Assembly: GCA_910587485.1 (NCBI GenBank)
Contig: CAJUKN010000023.1
Coordinates: 1 to 39,759 of the forward strand
Direction: 5' to 3'
Origin: an uncultured Lachnospira sp.
GTDB lineage: Bacteria; Bacillota; Clostridia; Lachnospirales; Lachnospiraceae
DNA length: 39,759 nucleotides
The notes beneath the pieces were generated by a model. It saw only the letters and a program-made list of their open reading frames with translations. It made no database searches and was not told the origin of the DNA. Shown piece by piece: positions 9,178 to 18,793 of the stretch. A program made the position numbers and the translations under genes. Position 1 is the first letter of the stretch, and each line of letters begins with the position of its first letter.

Positions 9178-9263
9178 CCCTGCCGTAAGCTGTGGAATAT
9201 TTGACCCTCGCGGCAGTCGCCAAATACAGAGACAATCATGCCCGCTTGGCTCATTGCTTGCGG
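9178..9263. repeat. Compact palindromic intergenic element (REP/MITE-like)
   Basis: An ~81-base block with ends CCGTAAGC (9183-9190) and GCTTGCGG (9256-9263), which are inverted repeats with one mismatch. Inside are a second pair, ATTTG and CAAAT, around a G+C-rich core. The block is much richer in G+C than the sequence on either side and does not code. I recall similar blocks recurring between genes in Lachnospiraceae genomes, but no other copy is in this window. It lies between the DUF4279 gene and the tRNA terminator. Confidence 0.5.
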
Positions 9264-9267
9264 AAAT

Positions 9268-9312
9268 AAAAGGGCTTTTGTCTTAACCTATCATTAAAAC
9301 AAAAGCCCTTTT
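9268..9312 (-). terminator. Intrinsic terminator after tRNA-Leu
   Basis: The arms AAAAGGGCTTTTGT (9268-9281) and ACAAAAGCCCTTTT (9299-9312) pair perfectly over 14 bases with a 17-base loop. On the minus strand the hairpin starts 3 bases past the tRNA 3' end and is followed by TTTTATTT. Confidence 0.85.
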
Positions 9313-9314
9313 TA

Positions 9315-9394
9315 TGCGGATGACAGGAATCGAACCTGCACGGTTGCCCACCAGAACCTAAATCTGGCGCGTCTGCCAGTTCCGCCACATCCGC
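9315..9394 (-). tRNA. tRNA-Leu (anticodon UAG)
   Basis: On the minus strand the acceptor arms GCGGATG and CATCCGC pair, with discriminator A at 9315 and no encoded CCA. The anticodon stem is CCAGA/TCTGG around the loop TTTAGGT, giving anticodon UAG, which reads CUN leucine codons. The T arm has GCAGG-TTCGATT-CCTGT, and there is a long class II variable arm (TGGG-CAA-CCGT). A sigma-A promoter lies upstream and a terminator directly downstream, so it is a single-gene unit. Confidence 0.95.
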
Positions 9395-9404
9395 GTACAT
9401 ATCT

Positions 9405-9433
9405 ACAATATCATATCTTCCTTTAAATGTCAA
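9405..9433 (-). promoter_or_regulatory. Sigma-A promoter of tRNA-Leu
   Basis: TTGACA (9428-9433) and TATTGT (9405-9410) on the minus strand are 17 bases apart, with transcription expected to start a few bases before the mature tRNA 5' end at 9394. Confidence 0.75.
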
Positions 9434-9441
9434 TTATAAAA

Positions 9442-10722
9442 TTAAAATTTCCCACTTTCTATTCGGTCAATTAAGATATGACAGCGTTCTTTCCATGTAT
9501 GTTTTTCAATACATATATCATATGCTCTGTCTGCAATCTCTTGAAGCCTATCCAAATCGGATAAAGCCTCCCTTACTATATCGCCCACATTTTCTATATC
9601 TTGCAATTCAAAGAAAAAAAGTTCAGATTTATCAATAAAACATTCTTTTAAATATTTGCTTGTATCGCTTAATACAACAGCTCCATTCAGCATTGAATTA
9701 AATATTCTGTCATGCGCCCCATTTTTAAACCATGGCATAACGTTAACCGATATTTTCGATTGACTTATTTTATCAAGACAAGTTTGAGAATCTACATTTC
9801 CTGCCGCAATAATATTTTCTGGATGCATACATTCTAACTGTTTCCAACCTGCACCATATGTGTGTACTTTAATGCCGCTGTCTGCAAGCTGCATAATCGT
9901 CTTTGCCCTATAATAAAAACGAACACTAAGGTCTACATACATAAGATTTGGCATAAGATTTTTTAACTCTGTTTGACTAAATGCAACATTTTCTTTAATC
10001 AACTTTTGTTCTACTAAATGTTCAATTAATTCATTAGGATTTTTTATACTTTCTTTTAGCAATTCTTTAAAAAACATTTTAGAATCATAATCCATTTGTG
10101 CAAGATAGGCATCAAAGCGTTCTATTGATGTATAATTTCCTGTAAAGATAACATCAATTGGTCTTTTACGGATAGGAATATATCGCCCAGCTTGATATAC
10201 CTCCCTATGGATATTAATCCCTGTTCCTCCTAGTGGCAAAAAATAATAGTCATCATCGTGACATATGCTTTTATTCTTTGCAGAAAACGCACTACTGGCA
10301 TTGACCTCAGGAAAAAACCGCTTCATATACTGGATATGATTTTTATCTATAGATATCTGAACATACCTTTCTGGTCGTAAACCAAGATATTTATGGTAAT
10401 ATAATGGGTGGTCTACCACCATATTGTAAACCGCTATATGATATTCATCCCATAAATTTTTTTTAGAAAATGTATTGCTATATAAGCCATCTTCTCCTGC
10501 AATCCCATTAAAATTAAATGTAAAGGCAATAATATTTGTAAAACGTTTATCCTTAAAAGACTGCTCTAAAAACGCTTGAAGCAAGGAAGTACTGTATTCA
10601 CTTACCACCAAATCAAACCAGTATACATCGTACCCTCTTGCTTCAAATGTCTGAGCCATCTCTATGCTAAAATATTCTTGCGTTTCTACACCGCCTTTAA
10701 ACATAATAACACATTTGCTCAT
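9442..10722 (-). CDS. CgeB-like family 1 glycosyltransferase
   Basis: A 426-residue cytosolic protein. The N-terminal half resembles a Rossmann-like domain (VETQEYFSIEMAQTFEARGY, as in an acceptor-binding lobe). The C-terminal half has the pattern of the CgeB-like glycosyl transferase group: INVMPWFKNGAHDRIFNSML, then NGAVVLSDTSKYLKE and a helical end with EKHTWKERC. Such enzymes use nucleotide-sugar donors, often for spore coat, flagellin or cell-surface glycans; which one applies here is unknown. GGAGAG precedes the ATG by about six bases. The gene stands between the Mrp gene and the tRNA. No other glycan genes are nearby. Confidence 0.8.
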   Translation of the reverse strand: MSKCVIMFKGGVETQEYFSIEMAQTFEARGYDVYWFDLVVSEYSTSLLQAFLEQSFKDKRFTNIIAFTFNFNGIAGEDGLYSNTFSKKNLWDEYHIAVYNMVVDHPLYYHKYLGLRPERYVQISIDKNHIQYMKRFFPEVNASSAFSAKNKSICHDDDYYFLPLGGTGINIHREVYQAGRYIPIRKRPIDVIFTGNYTSIERFDAYLAQMDYDSKMFFKELLKESIKNPNELIEHLVEQKLIKENVAFSQTELKNLMPNLMYVDLSVRFYYRAKTIMQLADSGIKVHTYGAGWKQLECMHPENIIAAGNVDSQTCLDKISQSKISVNVMPWFKNGAHDRIFNSMLNGAVVLSDTSKYLKECFIDKSELFFFELQDIENVGDIVREALSDLDRLQEIADRAYDICIEKHTWKERCHILIDRIESGKF

Positions 10723-10767
10723 TTGCTCTCTCCATAAGGTTGTTATATTGTGTATTTTTTTAATGAC

Positions 10768-11592
10768 CTATTGTCCTATAATTTTATCACTCATAGTATC
10801 GAATTGCGGCAAATTGAGTTTTTCAACTTCGCCCTTGTCAACACTTGATGATATTTGTGCATCTATAGGCAGCTTTACTATTGTTTCTATTCCATATTGG
10901 GCTGCTATTTCCTCAATATTGCTATCACCAAACAATTGATGTCTCTTTTTGCAATCTGGACATTCAAAATAAGACATATTCTCAACAATACCAAGTACTG
11001 GAATATCCATCATCTTAGCCATTTTAACTGCTTTTGCCACAATCATTGAAACCAGTTCTTGTGGTGAAGTGACAATAACAATACCTGCAACTGGAAGTGA
11101 TTGCAATACCGTAAGTGGTACATCTCCTGTTCCCGGCGGACAATCAACAAACATATAATCAATATCACCCCAAGACACATCTTCCCAAAACTGCTTGACA
11201 GCTCCTGCAATAATAGGACCTCTCCATATAACAGGGTCTGTTTCATTGTCCATAAGAAGATTCATTGATATAACCTTTATCCCTGTATCTGTCTTACATG
11301 GATACATTACTTTGCCTTCTTCATCACAACAAATTTCACCTTTTATTCCAAATGATTTTGGTATAGATGGTCCTGTAATATCGGCATCAATAATTGCTGC
11401 TTGCAATCCTTTCTTTGCAGCATTACATGCAAGCATAGAAGTTACAAGGGATTTTCCAACGCCACCCTTGCCGCTCATTACAGCGATAACCTTTTTCACA
11501 CCGCCATAATTGGCAGACTTATCTTGTGGCTGTGTTCTCTCATCACAATTAGAACCACAACTACTACAATCATGGGTACAATCTTCACTCAT
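10768..11592 (-). CDS. mrp: Mrp/Nbp35-type Fe-S cluster carrier ATPase
   Basis: A 274-residue P-loop protein of the Mrp/ApbC/Nbp35 group, which holds a transient Fe-S cluster and passes it to target enzymes. It begins with a Cys cluster (CTHDCSSCGSNC), as in Nbp35-type proteins. The deviant Walker A GKGGVGKS follows near residue 40, then DADITGPS, a VDCPPGTGD Walker B region and a C-terminal CPDC pair that bridges the cluster in the dimer. The MIP18-like N-terminal domain of many bacterial Mrp proteins is absent. The ATG at 11592 is preferred because GAGG lies six bases upstream; another ATG four codons earlier overlaps that site. It precedes the glycosyltransferase gene by 45 bp and may share its transcript. 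Confidence 0.9.
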   Translation of the reverse strand: MSEDCTHDCSSCGSNCDERTQPQDKSANYGGVKKVIAVMSGKGGVGKSLVTSMLACNAAKKGLQAAIIDADITGPSIPKSFGIKGEICCDEEGKVMYPCKTDTGIKVISMNLLMDNETDPVIWRGPIIAGAVKQFWEDVSWGDIDYMFVDCPPGTGDVPLTVLQSLPVAGIVIVTSPQELVSMIVAKAVKMAKMMDIPVLGIVENMSYFECPDCKKRHQLFGDSNIEEIAAQYGIETIVKLPIDAQISSSVDKGEVEKLNLPQFDTMSDKIIGQ

Positions 11593-11875
11593 TTTAAGCC
11601 TCATTTCTGCGCTTTTTATGCGCTAAAAAATTTCAATATTATTATGTTAGTATAACCTTTTTATATAGCGAAACACAACCATTTTTCAACGAATTTTATT
11701 AAATGTTTTACCTTTTAAAAATGAACAAGCCTAAACCGTTACAATTTTATCAATATATCTATAAAAATTATTGAATTTATGTTACAATAACCATATCAAA
11801 ATCAATTAATTTTTTGTTGCGCAAAACTTGAGCTATTACTGCTCCAAAAAATCCGTTGTAGTATGGAGGATAAAT

Positions 11876-13666
11876 ATGAAACAATTTCAGATTGAATATT
11901 CAACTTTAGAGATGTTCACGAAAAAACTTACAACATTTAAGGATTGGTGTCATTCTAACAAAATCTCAAAAATGATGTTTCAGATTTACTCTGAAATATT
12001 AGAGCCAGCTCCAATCAATGCTATATGTACAGTAATTGAACAAATTTTTCCAGACACTCCATATATGGGTTGCTCCACTAGCGGCAATATTGTAAATTGT
12101 CAGCTTTCTTCACCTGTGACTGTCGTTTGCACTGTATTTGAATTGCCTCAATCACAATTTCAAATTTTTCAATATGACTTATCGAGGCAATCCGTAGACG
12201 ATATTACAAAACAGATTGTTGAAGAAACAAAAGTCCATACTTGGGTAAAAGCTATTGAGATGTATTTTACGATTCCAGAAACGTCTACAACCCGTTTTTG
12301 TGATGGAATGAAAAATATTGCTCCTGATATTCAAATTTTTGGCGGTGTTTCTTGCAGTAATGATATCACAAGTGATGCTTCTTGTGTATTTTCAAAAATA
12401 GGCGGATTTTCTGATAAATCCATTATCATATTGTTTTATGGCGGTGAAGATTTCTATGTAGAATCCATCAAAGTAACAGGTTGGAAACCCCTAGGGCGAA
12501 AATTTCATGTTACCAAATCTGATGGAAGCATTTTGCAGGAACTTGATGGTATACCAGCTTATGACGTTTATAACAAATATTTGAATATCAAAAATGATGA
12601 AAATTTCTTTTATAATACGCTTGAATTTCCATTATTTTATGAACATAATAATACCACCATACTGAGAACCCCTGTGGCAAGCAATGCCGATGGTTCTATT
12701 ACAATGTCGTCAGATATTGATGTTGGCTCTGTTGTGCGTATCTCTTATGGTGACCCTGCAACTATTATTGAAAATATAGAAGAGGATAGCAAAAAAATTT
12801 ATACGTTTCAACCCGATTTATTACATATTTTTTCCTGCGCTGCAAGACGCACTTTTTGGACTTCTCAAGAACCAACTTATGAGATTACTCCATTTAAAGA
12901 AATCTCTCCTTCTGTGGGATTTTTCTCACATGGTGAATTTTTGCGTACAACAGGCGACTTAAATCAACACAATGTAACTCTTGTGATAGCTGCTATGCGA
13001 GAGGGTAAAAAAGACCCTTCTAGTATCATCCCTGTTCTGACAAATACACACAGACTATCAAAAGTGCCTTTGGTATCTCGTCTTGCTACATTTATAAGTG
13101 TAACTTCACTCGAGTTAGAAGAAATTAATAATAAATTAGAACAAGTAAACGACAAACTAAAAATAGCTTCTATTATTGATGGATTAACTGGTTTATACAA
13201 CCGAAAAGAAATTCAGACACAAATTGAAAGAGAACTTACCAAAGTAAAACAGGAACGCTTTTCAGTTATTATGTTAGACATTGACAATTTTAAACAAGTA
13301 AATGATACGTATGGACATCAACAAGGCGATGCCGTTATTATTGCACTGGCAAAAATACTTCATAATGAACGTACTTTATTAAATAATCGTACTTTATTTT
13401 CTGAAAAATTTTCTGCTGGCAGATGGGGTGGAGAAGAATTTATGCTGCTTATGCGCGACACAGACTTTTCCTCTGCTGCCTTTGCAGCAGAGCTTATTCG
13501 CCAGTGCTTTGCAAATACAAACTTTCCTAAGATGCGCTCACAAACTGTTAGTATTGGTGTGACACAAGCCAAAGAAGATGACACGATTGATACACTGTGC
13601 AGTCGTGTTGATGATGCTTTATACCAAGCAAAAAAAAGTGGGAAAAATAGGGTTGTTGTTATATAG
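11876..13666 (+). CDS. FIST sensor domain diguanylate cyclase
   Basis: A 596-residue cytosolic protein. Residues ~20-400 are the FIST_N and FIST_C domains (YMGCSTSGNI, IFGGVSCSNDI, FSCAARRTFW, GFFSHGEF), thought to sense small ligands such as amino acids. A short coiled coil then leads to a GGDEF domain from ~435 with DGLTGLYNR, DIDNFKQVNDTYGH and an intact GGEEF motif at 518-522. It should therefore make c-di-GMP from GTP. The RxxD inhibitory site five residues before GGEEF is missing, so product feedback at that site is unlikely. The ATG at 11876 has GGAGG six bases upstream; an in-frame TTG at 11828 is less likely. It is followed at 122 bp by a c-di-GMP phosphodiesterase gene. Confidence 0.9.
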   Translation: MKQFQIEYSTLEMFTKKLTTFKDWCHSNKISKMMFQIYSEILEPAPINAICTVIEQIFPDTPYMGCSTSGNIVNCQLSSPVTVVCTVFELPQSQFQIFQYDLSRQSVDDITKQIVEETKVHTWVKAIEMYFTIPETSTTRFCDGMKNIAPDIQIFGGVSCSNDITSDASCVFSKIGGFSDKSIIILFYGGEDFYVESIKVTGWKPLGRKFHVTKSDGSILQELDGIPAYDVYNKYLNIKNDENFFYNTLEFPLFYEHNNTTILRTPVASNADGSITMSSDIDVGSVVRISYGDPATIIENIEEDSKKIYTFQPDLLHIFSCAARRTFWTSQEPTYEITPFKEISPSVGFFSHGEFLRTTGDLNQHNVTLVIAAMREGKKDPSSIIPVLTNTHRLSKVPLVSRLATFISVTSLELEEINNKLEQVNDKLKIASIIDGLTGLYNRKEIQTQIERELTKVKQERFSVIMLDIDNFKQVNDTYGHQQGDAVIIALAKILHNERTLLNNRTLFSEKFSAGRWGGEEFMLLMRDTDFSSAAFAAELIRQCFANTNFPKMRSQTVSIGVTQAKEDDTIDTLCSRVDDALYQAKKSGKNRVVVI

Positions 13667-13787
13667 CAACTTAATAATAAATGTTTTATTACCATAAAAT
13701 TTAAAATTTTCTATCATAATGATTGTGCATAATAATGAACTTCTTAAATACAAAGCTAAATATTTTTAAGAAAGGATAGGTTATATA

Positions 13788-15428
13788 ATGAATAAAGATA
13801 TTTTACAAAATGAATTATTTGAAGCCTTTGCAAATGCTTCTGATAACATTTATATTTATGTCTGTGACATGAAATCTTCTTTATCCAGATGGTCAAAAAA
13901 TACGGTTGATTATTTTAATCTGGAAGCAGAATATATGACCGATACTGCCAACAAATGGATGGCAAAAATTCATCCTGATGACCGTTCTTTATATGTAAAA
14001 GATATTAGTGCTGTTTTTTCAGGGGAATCCAACCGCCATAGCTGCCAATATCGTGCCAAAAATAAATATGGCGATTATGTATGGCTAGAATGTAAAGGCA
14101 GTGTTATACCCGATGAAAATGGACAGCCTAGTGTTTTTGCTGGACTGATGACACGCTTAGACAATCAAAATAAATATGACCCTTTGACACATTTGCTTAC
14201 CAGTTATGAATTACAAAACTATGACTTTTCTAATGGTAATGGTATTCTTATGCTTTTAGGTATTGATAATTTTCGCAAAATCAATAATACAAATGGTTAT
14301 ATTTATGGTAATAAAGTCTTAAGTATTTTTGCTGAATGTCTAGCAGAATTAGCCGATAAACAAGACAAAATTTATCGTTTGCAAGGCGACGAATTTATTG
14401 TTTTGTCCCCAAATGGCACAAATGACAAAATGAGAACGCTTTTTCAAAAAATCAATGACCGCTGTATTAATATGCGAGGCGTGAAAAGTTTTTCTGTCTC
14501 TGCAGGAATTGTGTCTTATCCACAAGATGGCAACGACTCCAACACACTTTTAAGCAATTTGGAACATTCACTCGAATTTGCAAAAGAACAAAACCATAAC
14601 CGAATTATTGAATTTTCAGAAAAGATTTCACAACGCCATAATCGTATCAGTAATCTTCACGAAGCATTGACAAAAAGTATTCATAACAATTTTAAAGGAT
14701 TTGAGTTATATTTTCAGCCAATCTTAGATGCCAAGTCTAAGCAAATTGTGGAATGTGAATCTCTTTTGCGTTTTAAAACACCAGAAATACAAGATGCCTC
14801 ACCTTTTGAATTTATAAAACTGCTTGAAAATAGCGGAGAGATTCAAGAAGTTGGCACTTGGGTTATGGAGGAAGCTCTCCGCCATGCTGCTCACTGGCAA
14901 AAAGAATATGGCGGCATCAAAGTTAGCTTTAATGTTTCTTATGTTCAGCTTTTAGATGGTGATTTTGTTGATAAATTAATTGAAAAAACAAACGAATATC
15001 AAGTCAATCCCAATTTGATTATGGTAGAACTTACCGAGAGCTGCAACGCTGAAGATACCGATATGCTTTCCCATCATTTTGACCGATTAAGAACACTGGG
15101 TTATAAAATTGCTATGGATGATTTTGGCACCGAATATGCTTCTTTTGGTCTTTTACATGATGTGAATATGGACGTATTAAAAATTGACCAAAAATTTGTG
15201 CGAGGTCTTGTTCAAAATCGCAATATGACAGACATTGCTATTATTGAAAGTGTTGTTGATATGTGCAAACGCCTTTCTATTCAAACGATTGCAGAAGGTG
15301 TAGAAACCATAGAAATACAAGATATGATTCAAAAAATCGGTGTTTCTTATCTACAAGGATATTTATATTCAAAGCCTGTTCCTGCCGCAGAATTTGAAGA
15401 TATGGTACGCCGAAAAGCATTTGAATAA
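13788..15428 (+). CDS. PAS-GGDEF-EAL protein, probable c-di-GMP phosphodiesterase
   Basis: A 546-residue cytosolic protein. A PAS_3-type domain (~25-125, with IHPDDR and YVWLECKGSVI) comes first. Next is a degenerate GGDEF domain (~135-285) whose signature is QGDEF, so cyclase activity is unlikely, although it could bind GTP. An EAL domain (~295-540) follows. Its catalytic set looks intact: ECESLLRF (ESL in place of EAL), the Asn in FNVSYVQL, ELTES, MDDFGTEYASF, LKIDQKFV, AEGVET and QGYLYSKP. It should hydrolyse c-di-GMP, the opposite of its upstream neighbour. The AAAGGAT site is somewhat far from the ATG. The gene ends before a shared hairpin terminator. Confidence 0.9.
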   Translation: MNKDILQNELFEAFANASDNIYIYVCDMKSSLSRWSKNTVDYFNLEAEYMTDTANKWMAKIHPDDRSLYVKDISAVFSGESNRHSCQYRAKNKYGDYVWLECKGSVIPDENGQPSVFAGLMTRLDNQNKYDPLTHLLTSYELQNYDFSNGNGILMLLGIDNFRKINNTNGYIYGNKVLSIFAECLAELADKQDKIYRLQGDEFIVLSPNGTNDKMRTLFQKINDRCINMRGVKSFSVSAGIVSYPQDGNDSNTLLSNLEHSLEFAKEQNHNRIIEFSEKISQRHNRISNLHEALTKSIHNNFKGFELYFQPILDAKSKQIVECESLLRFKTPEIQDASPFEFIKLLENSGEIQEVGTWVMEEALRHAAHWQKEYGGIKVSFNVSYVQLLDGDFVDKLIEKTNEYQVNPNLIMVELTESCNAEDTDMLSHHFDRLRTLGYKIAMDDFGTEYASFGLLHDVNMDVLKIDQKFVRGLVQNRNMTDIAIIESVVDMCKRLSIQTIAEGVETIEIQDMIQKIGVSYLQGYLYSKPVPAAEFEDMVRRKAFE

Positions 15429-15530
15429 TTTTTCATTTTTTATATATTTTTACCCAAAACAACTTGAATATTGCATAATCTATATTTTGACTGCAAAAAT
15501 AATATATTCCAGAAAATTCAAAGAAGTAGA

Positions 15531-15573
15531 AAAGTCCCCACTTCAATGCCACAAAGGCATAAGTGGGGATTTA
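15531..15573. terminator. Bidirectional terminator between convergent genes
   Basis: The arms TCCCCACTT (15535-15543) and AAGTGGGGA (15561-15569) pair perfectly, with an inner ATGCC/GGCAT stem. AAAG before and ATTT after extend the stem. It sits between the plus-strand EAL gene and the minus-strand FtsX permease gene and can serve both. Confidence 0.75.
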
Positions 15574-15581
15574 AATTATCT

Positions 15582-17933
15582 TTACTGAACAATAAGTTCT
15601 GATACTTCGACCTTTTTTACATTTTTAGAAACCATATAGGCAAATATAAAAAAGCTCCCACTAATTATAAGAATAGGCAAAAGTATGGAAGTTACTGTAA
15701 AATTTACAATAACTGTTGACAAGCCAATAAATTTTAATATAAAACTCATTGCTGGTTTAACAATTACCACAGTGATACTCATTCCAATAAAACTGCCGAA
15801 CAACGCCAGTATAAAAAATCGCAGAGCAAAATTAAATCGCAGTTTATTTACAGTGAATCCAAGTGCTTTAAAAATACCAATATCTCTTCGCTCTCGAATA
15901 AATGTTTTATTACAAACCATTATAACAACAATCAATGCAAAAACAATAGAAAAACTGTAAATAATAACTGTTATTACACTAACAATGGAATTATATTGAA
16001 TTTCCATAGGACTTTGCGTTGTAGTGTAATCATCTATTTTCAGCAATTCACCATATTGAGTTTGAACTTCATCTATAATATCTGGAATTTTATCTTTATC
16101 TTGAACAATAAAACTTGCAGAAAAACCTCTTTGTGGCAGACCTAATCTTCCTGCTAAATCAAAATTAAAAGCCATACTTATTCCCACATCATTTGGCGTT
16201 TGATAAAATCCTGTTATCATACATTCTACTTCTTTATCATTATTAGAAAGAATCACCATATCACCAATTTCTAAATCCATCGATTCAGAGACAATTTGAG
16301 TAATAAGAATTTCATTGTCATATAATGGGAATCGCCCTTTTATCACCGCTAAAATTTGCTCTGGATATTTATATATATCACTAAAAATACTATCTCCATT
16401 TAAAGAAATATATTGATTCCTTTTTTGATTTTTATATTGAATGGCTGTATGTTTTTCTACAATTTTTTCAACCTCTGTCAATAAATCCTTATCTATATCT
16501 TTATTGTAATGAAATTCTATATCTGGTATCATAAGTCCCATTGAATTTAATGTATCACGTGAAGCTAAAAAAACACTAAATAAATTTACTAAAGTCATAA
16601 AAAATGTAAGCATAGCAACAATAAATAATACACCAAAATATCTTTTCTTTGCCAAAATAAGCTGTCGAAACGCAAGCCAAAAAGATAATGCTTTATCCAA
16701 AATAGGAGCATATATCCTACTGTCAAAATAAATATCTTCCATGCCGCCAATAATTGCTTTGACAGGCGAAATATGAATAACCTTTCTTGTCTTTAACAAA
16801 ATAATCAGACAAAAGCACCCTATCAATGCTACTGTAAACAGTGTACTTTTTCCTATTGATAAGGATTGTTCTGGCAAAACTGCTGTCACTGCCATACATA
16901 CTTTACCAATATAATTTTGAATAGGAATTGCCGCCATACTGCCAATAATCACTCCAAACAGCAAACTTACCATATATTGTATTAGAAAGATTCCTCTTAT
17001 TTTTTTATTATTGAACCCTTGCGCTTTTAAAATTCCAAGTGTTGTATATTCAATATCAATTTCTGTTCCAATACTATGACTTACCACAATTAAAATAATT
17101 AAAAATAAAAATAACATAAAAGCAAAAACAATATCTAATATCATATCTGGTAAAAGCGTCGTATAATTTTTTGATTGGTCTATGCTGAGTCCTCCTTCTG
17201 CCATATCCGATATTTTTGTTTCAAGGTTAAGCTGTTTTTGAAATTTTGATGAAGAAAGTGTGTTTCCTTCTGCCTGATATATTGACATCATAGTAACTTC
17301 TTTTTGTATATTTGTCTGTGACAAACTACATAACTCTAACAATTTTTGAAAATCCGATTTTCCAATAAATACCTGCTTCCACCCTATTGTTGAAGAACCC
17401 GCCATTGGTTCCTGTACAAATCCTTTTATTACAAAATCTTTTGTAAATTCTGCTGCCACTTCAAGCGTTATTATATCTCCTAGTTTACATTCAAACTTTG
17501 ATTTTAATCCAAGCGGAAGATATATTTCACCTTCCCCAATTACTGGTATATCCTCACAAAAATTTGTCAATTCTTTATTATATAATGCAATTCCATCTCT
17601 TAATTCTGTTAAAAAATAACTATTCCCCTCCTCGTGTTCATTACATACTACCTTACTAGTAACAATACTGTCATAATATTGTATATTCTTAACTAATGAA
17701 CTATTTTCCACCGCACTGCGCAATTCATCTGTAAGCTTTTCTTTATCTATAAAAACTAGTACTTCACCATAATTCGTCATCTCAAATGCACGATTTAAAC
17801 CATTTAAATAATTATCATGCACACTAATAATAGATGTGCAAATTGTAACGACAATTGCCATAAGTATAGCAACACTGATAAATGTTCCTTTCTTTTTTCT
17901 TATATTTGCCCTTAATAATATTAACATTTCCAT
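15582..17933 (-). CDS. FtsX-like ABC transporter permease
   Basis: A 783-residue membrane protein with two FtsX/MacB-type halves. TM1 is at ~17-38, followed by a ~230-residue extracellular domain. Three TM segments lie around 272-383 and another near 428-455. A second extracellular domain (~460-650) and three final TM segments end the protein. FtsX-type transporters of this size usually act on lipids, peptides or cell-envelope substrates rather than importing nutrients. The ATG has AGGAGG upstream and lies 12 bp after the ATPase gene stop, so the two are one transporter. The two-component genes upstream suggest control by an extracellular signal. Confidence 0.9.
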   Translation of the reverse strand: MEMLILLRANIRKKKGTFISVAILMAIVVTICTSIISVHDNYLNGLNRAFEMTNYGEVLVFIDKEKLTDELRSAVENSSLVKNIQYYDSIVTSKVVCNEHEEGNSYFLTELRDGIALYNKELTNFCEDIPVIGEGEIYLPLGLKSKFECKLGDIITLEVAAEFTKDFVIKGFVQEPMAGSSTIGWKQVFIGKSDFQKLLELCSLSQTNIQKEVTMMSIYQAEGNTLSSSKFQKQLNLETKISDMAEGGLSIDQSKNYTTLLPDMILDIVFAFMLFLFLIILIVVSHSIGTEIDIEYTTLGILKAQGFNNKKIRGIFLIQYMVSLLFGVIIGSMAAIPIQNYIGKVCMAVTAVLPEQSLSIGKSTLFTVALIGCFCLIILLKTRKVIHISPVKAIIGGMEDIYFDSRIYAPILDKALSFWLAFRQLILAKKRYFGVLFIVAMLTFFMTLVNLFSVFLASRDTLNSMGLMIPDIEFHYNKDIDKDLLTEVEKIVEKHTAIQYKNQKRNQYISLNGDSIFSDIYKYPEQILAVIKGRFPLYDNEILITQIVSESMDLEIGDMVILSNNDKEVECMITGFYQTPNDVGISMAFNFDLAGRLGLPQRGFSASFIVQDKDKIPDIIDEVQTQYGELLKIDDYTTTQSPMEIQYNSIVSVITVIIYSFSIVFALIVVIMVCNKTFIRERRDIGIFKALGFTVNKLRFNFALRFFILALFGSFIGMSITVVIVKPAMSFILKFIGLSTVIVNFTVTSILLPILIISGSFFIFAYMVSKNVKKVEVSELIVQ

Positions 17934-17945
17934 TTATTTTGCCTC

Positions 17946-18707
17946 CTACCATTCCATTGAATGAAGCCATGCACTAACTTGTGTCTCACGACTTTTTTCT
18001 TCATCTGGACAAAATAATGGTAATGTCAACTCTCCGATAATTTTGCCATCTTCTAAATATAATATTCGATTTGCGCGAAGCGCAACATGGATGTCATGTG
18101 TCACCATTAAAATGCTTTGCCCCGTTTCATTAATGGATGTAAGCAAATTTAAAACCTCTATGGTATTATGACGATTGAGTGCGCCTGTAGGTTCATCAGC
18201 AAAAATCAATTTAGGATTATGCACCACTGCTCTTGCAATCGCACAACGTTGTTGTTCACCACCAGAAACCTGTGCTGGCAAATGATTTTTTATATGTTGA
18301 ATCCCCATTTTTTCAAGTAATTCTTTGGCATATTTTCGCACGTTTTCTCCTGTAACAGCTTTGCTTAAATATCCCGAAACAACAATATTTTCAAATAATG
18401 TAAGAGTACTTACAAGATGAAGCTGCTGAAATATAAATCCAAAATCGTTGCTGCGAAGTGCTGATAATTCTTTTTCACGCATTGTCACAATATTTTTGCC
18501 ATTATACAACACTTCTCCTGCTGTTGCTCTATCCATACCACTTAACGCATAGAGTAATGTGGATTTGCCAGAGCCTGAAGCCCCCATAATAACAGTAAAA
18601 TCACCTTGATACAACTCCAAATCAATATGGGAAAGAATATGAATCTGACCACCGTTATGTGCAAAAGTTTTGCACAATCCTTTTGCTGATAAAATACTTT
18701 TTTTCAT
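17946..18707 (-). CDS. MacB/LolD-type ABC transporter ATPase
   Basis: A 253-residue nucleotide-binding subunit. Walker A is GASGSGKST near residue 45, the Q-loop is FIFQQLH, the signature is VSGGEQQRC, Walker B is LIFADEPTGALN, and the switch His is in MVTHDIHVAL. The spacing and sequence are those of the LolD/MacB/BceA group that partners with FtsX-type permeases. The partner gene follows 12 bp downstream. AAGGAG upstream of the ATG has a rather long spacer (about 13 bases), which could lower translation. The last ~30 residues after the switch region are unusual in length and composition, with no known motif. Confidence 0.93.
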   Translation of the reverse strand: MKKSILSAKGLCKTFAHNGGQIHILSHIDLELYQGDFTVIMGASGSGKSTLLYALSGMDRATAGEVLYNGKNIVTMREKELSALRSNDFGFIFQQLHLVSTLTLFENIVVSGYLSKAVTGENVRKYAKELLEKMGIQHIKNHLPAQVSGGEQQRCAIARAVVHNPKLIFADEPTGALNRHNTIEVLNLLTSINETGQSILMVTHDIHVALRANRILYLEDGKIIGELTLPLFCPDEEKSRETQVSAWLHSMEW

Positions 18708-18793
18708 ATTTATAATAATACTCCTTTCTTGGTCTGTAAATTTATGATAAGCATTCTGCCAAATAGTTACAATTTACTTTACCAAAAAAGTTA

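Noticed and set aside
9251..9433. A 60-residue reading frame over the tRNA
   Set aside because: It is the tRNA-Leu and its terminator read as codons, a common artefact.
9264..9441. T-box leader near tRNA-Leu
   Set aside because: The sequence is the tRNA itself with promoter and terminator; there is no specifier loop or T-box motif.
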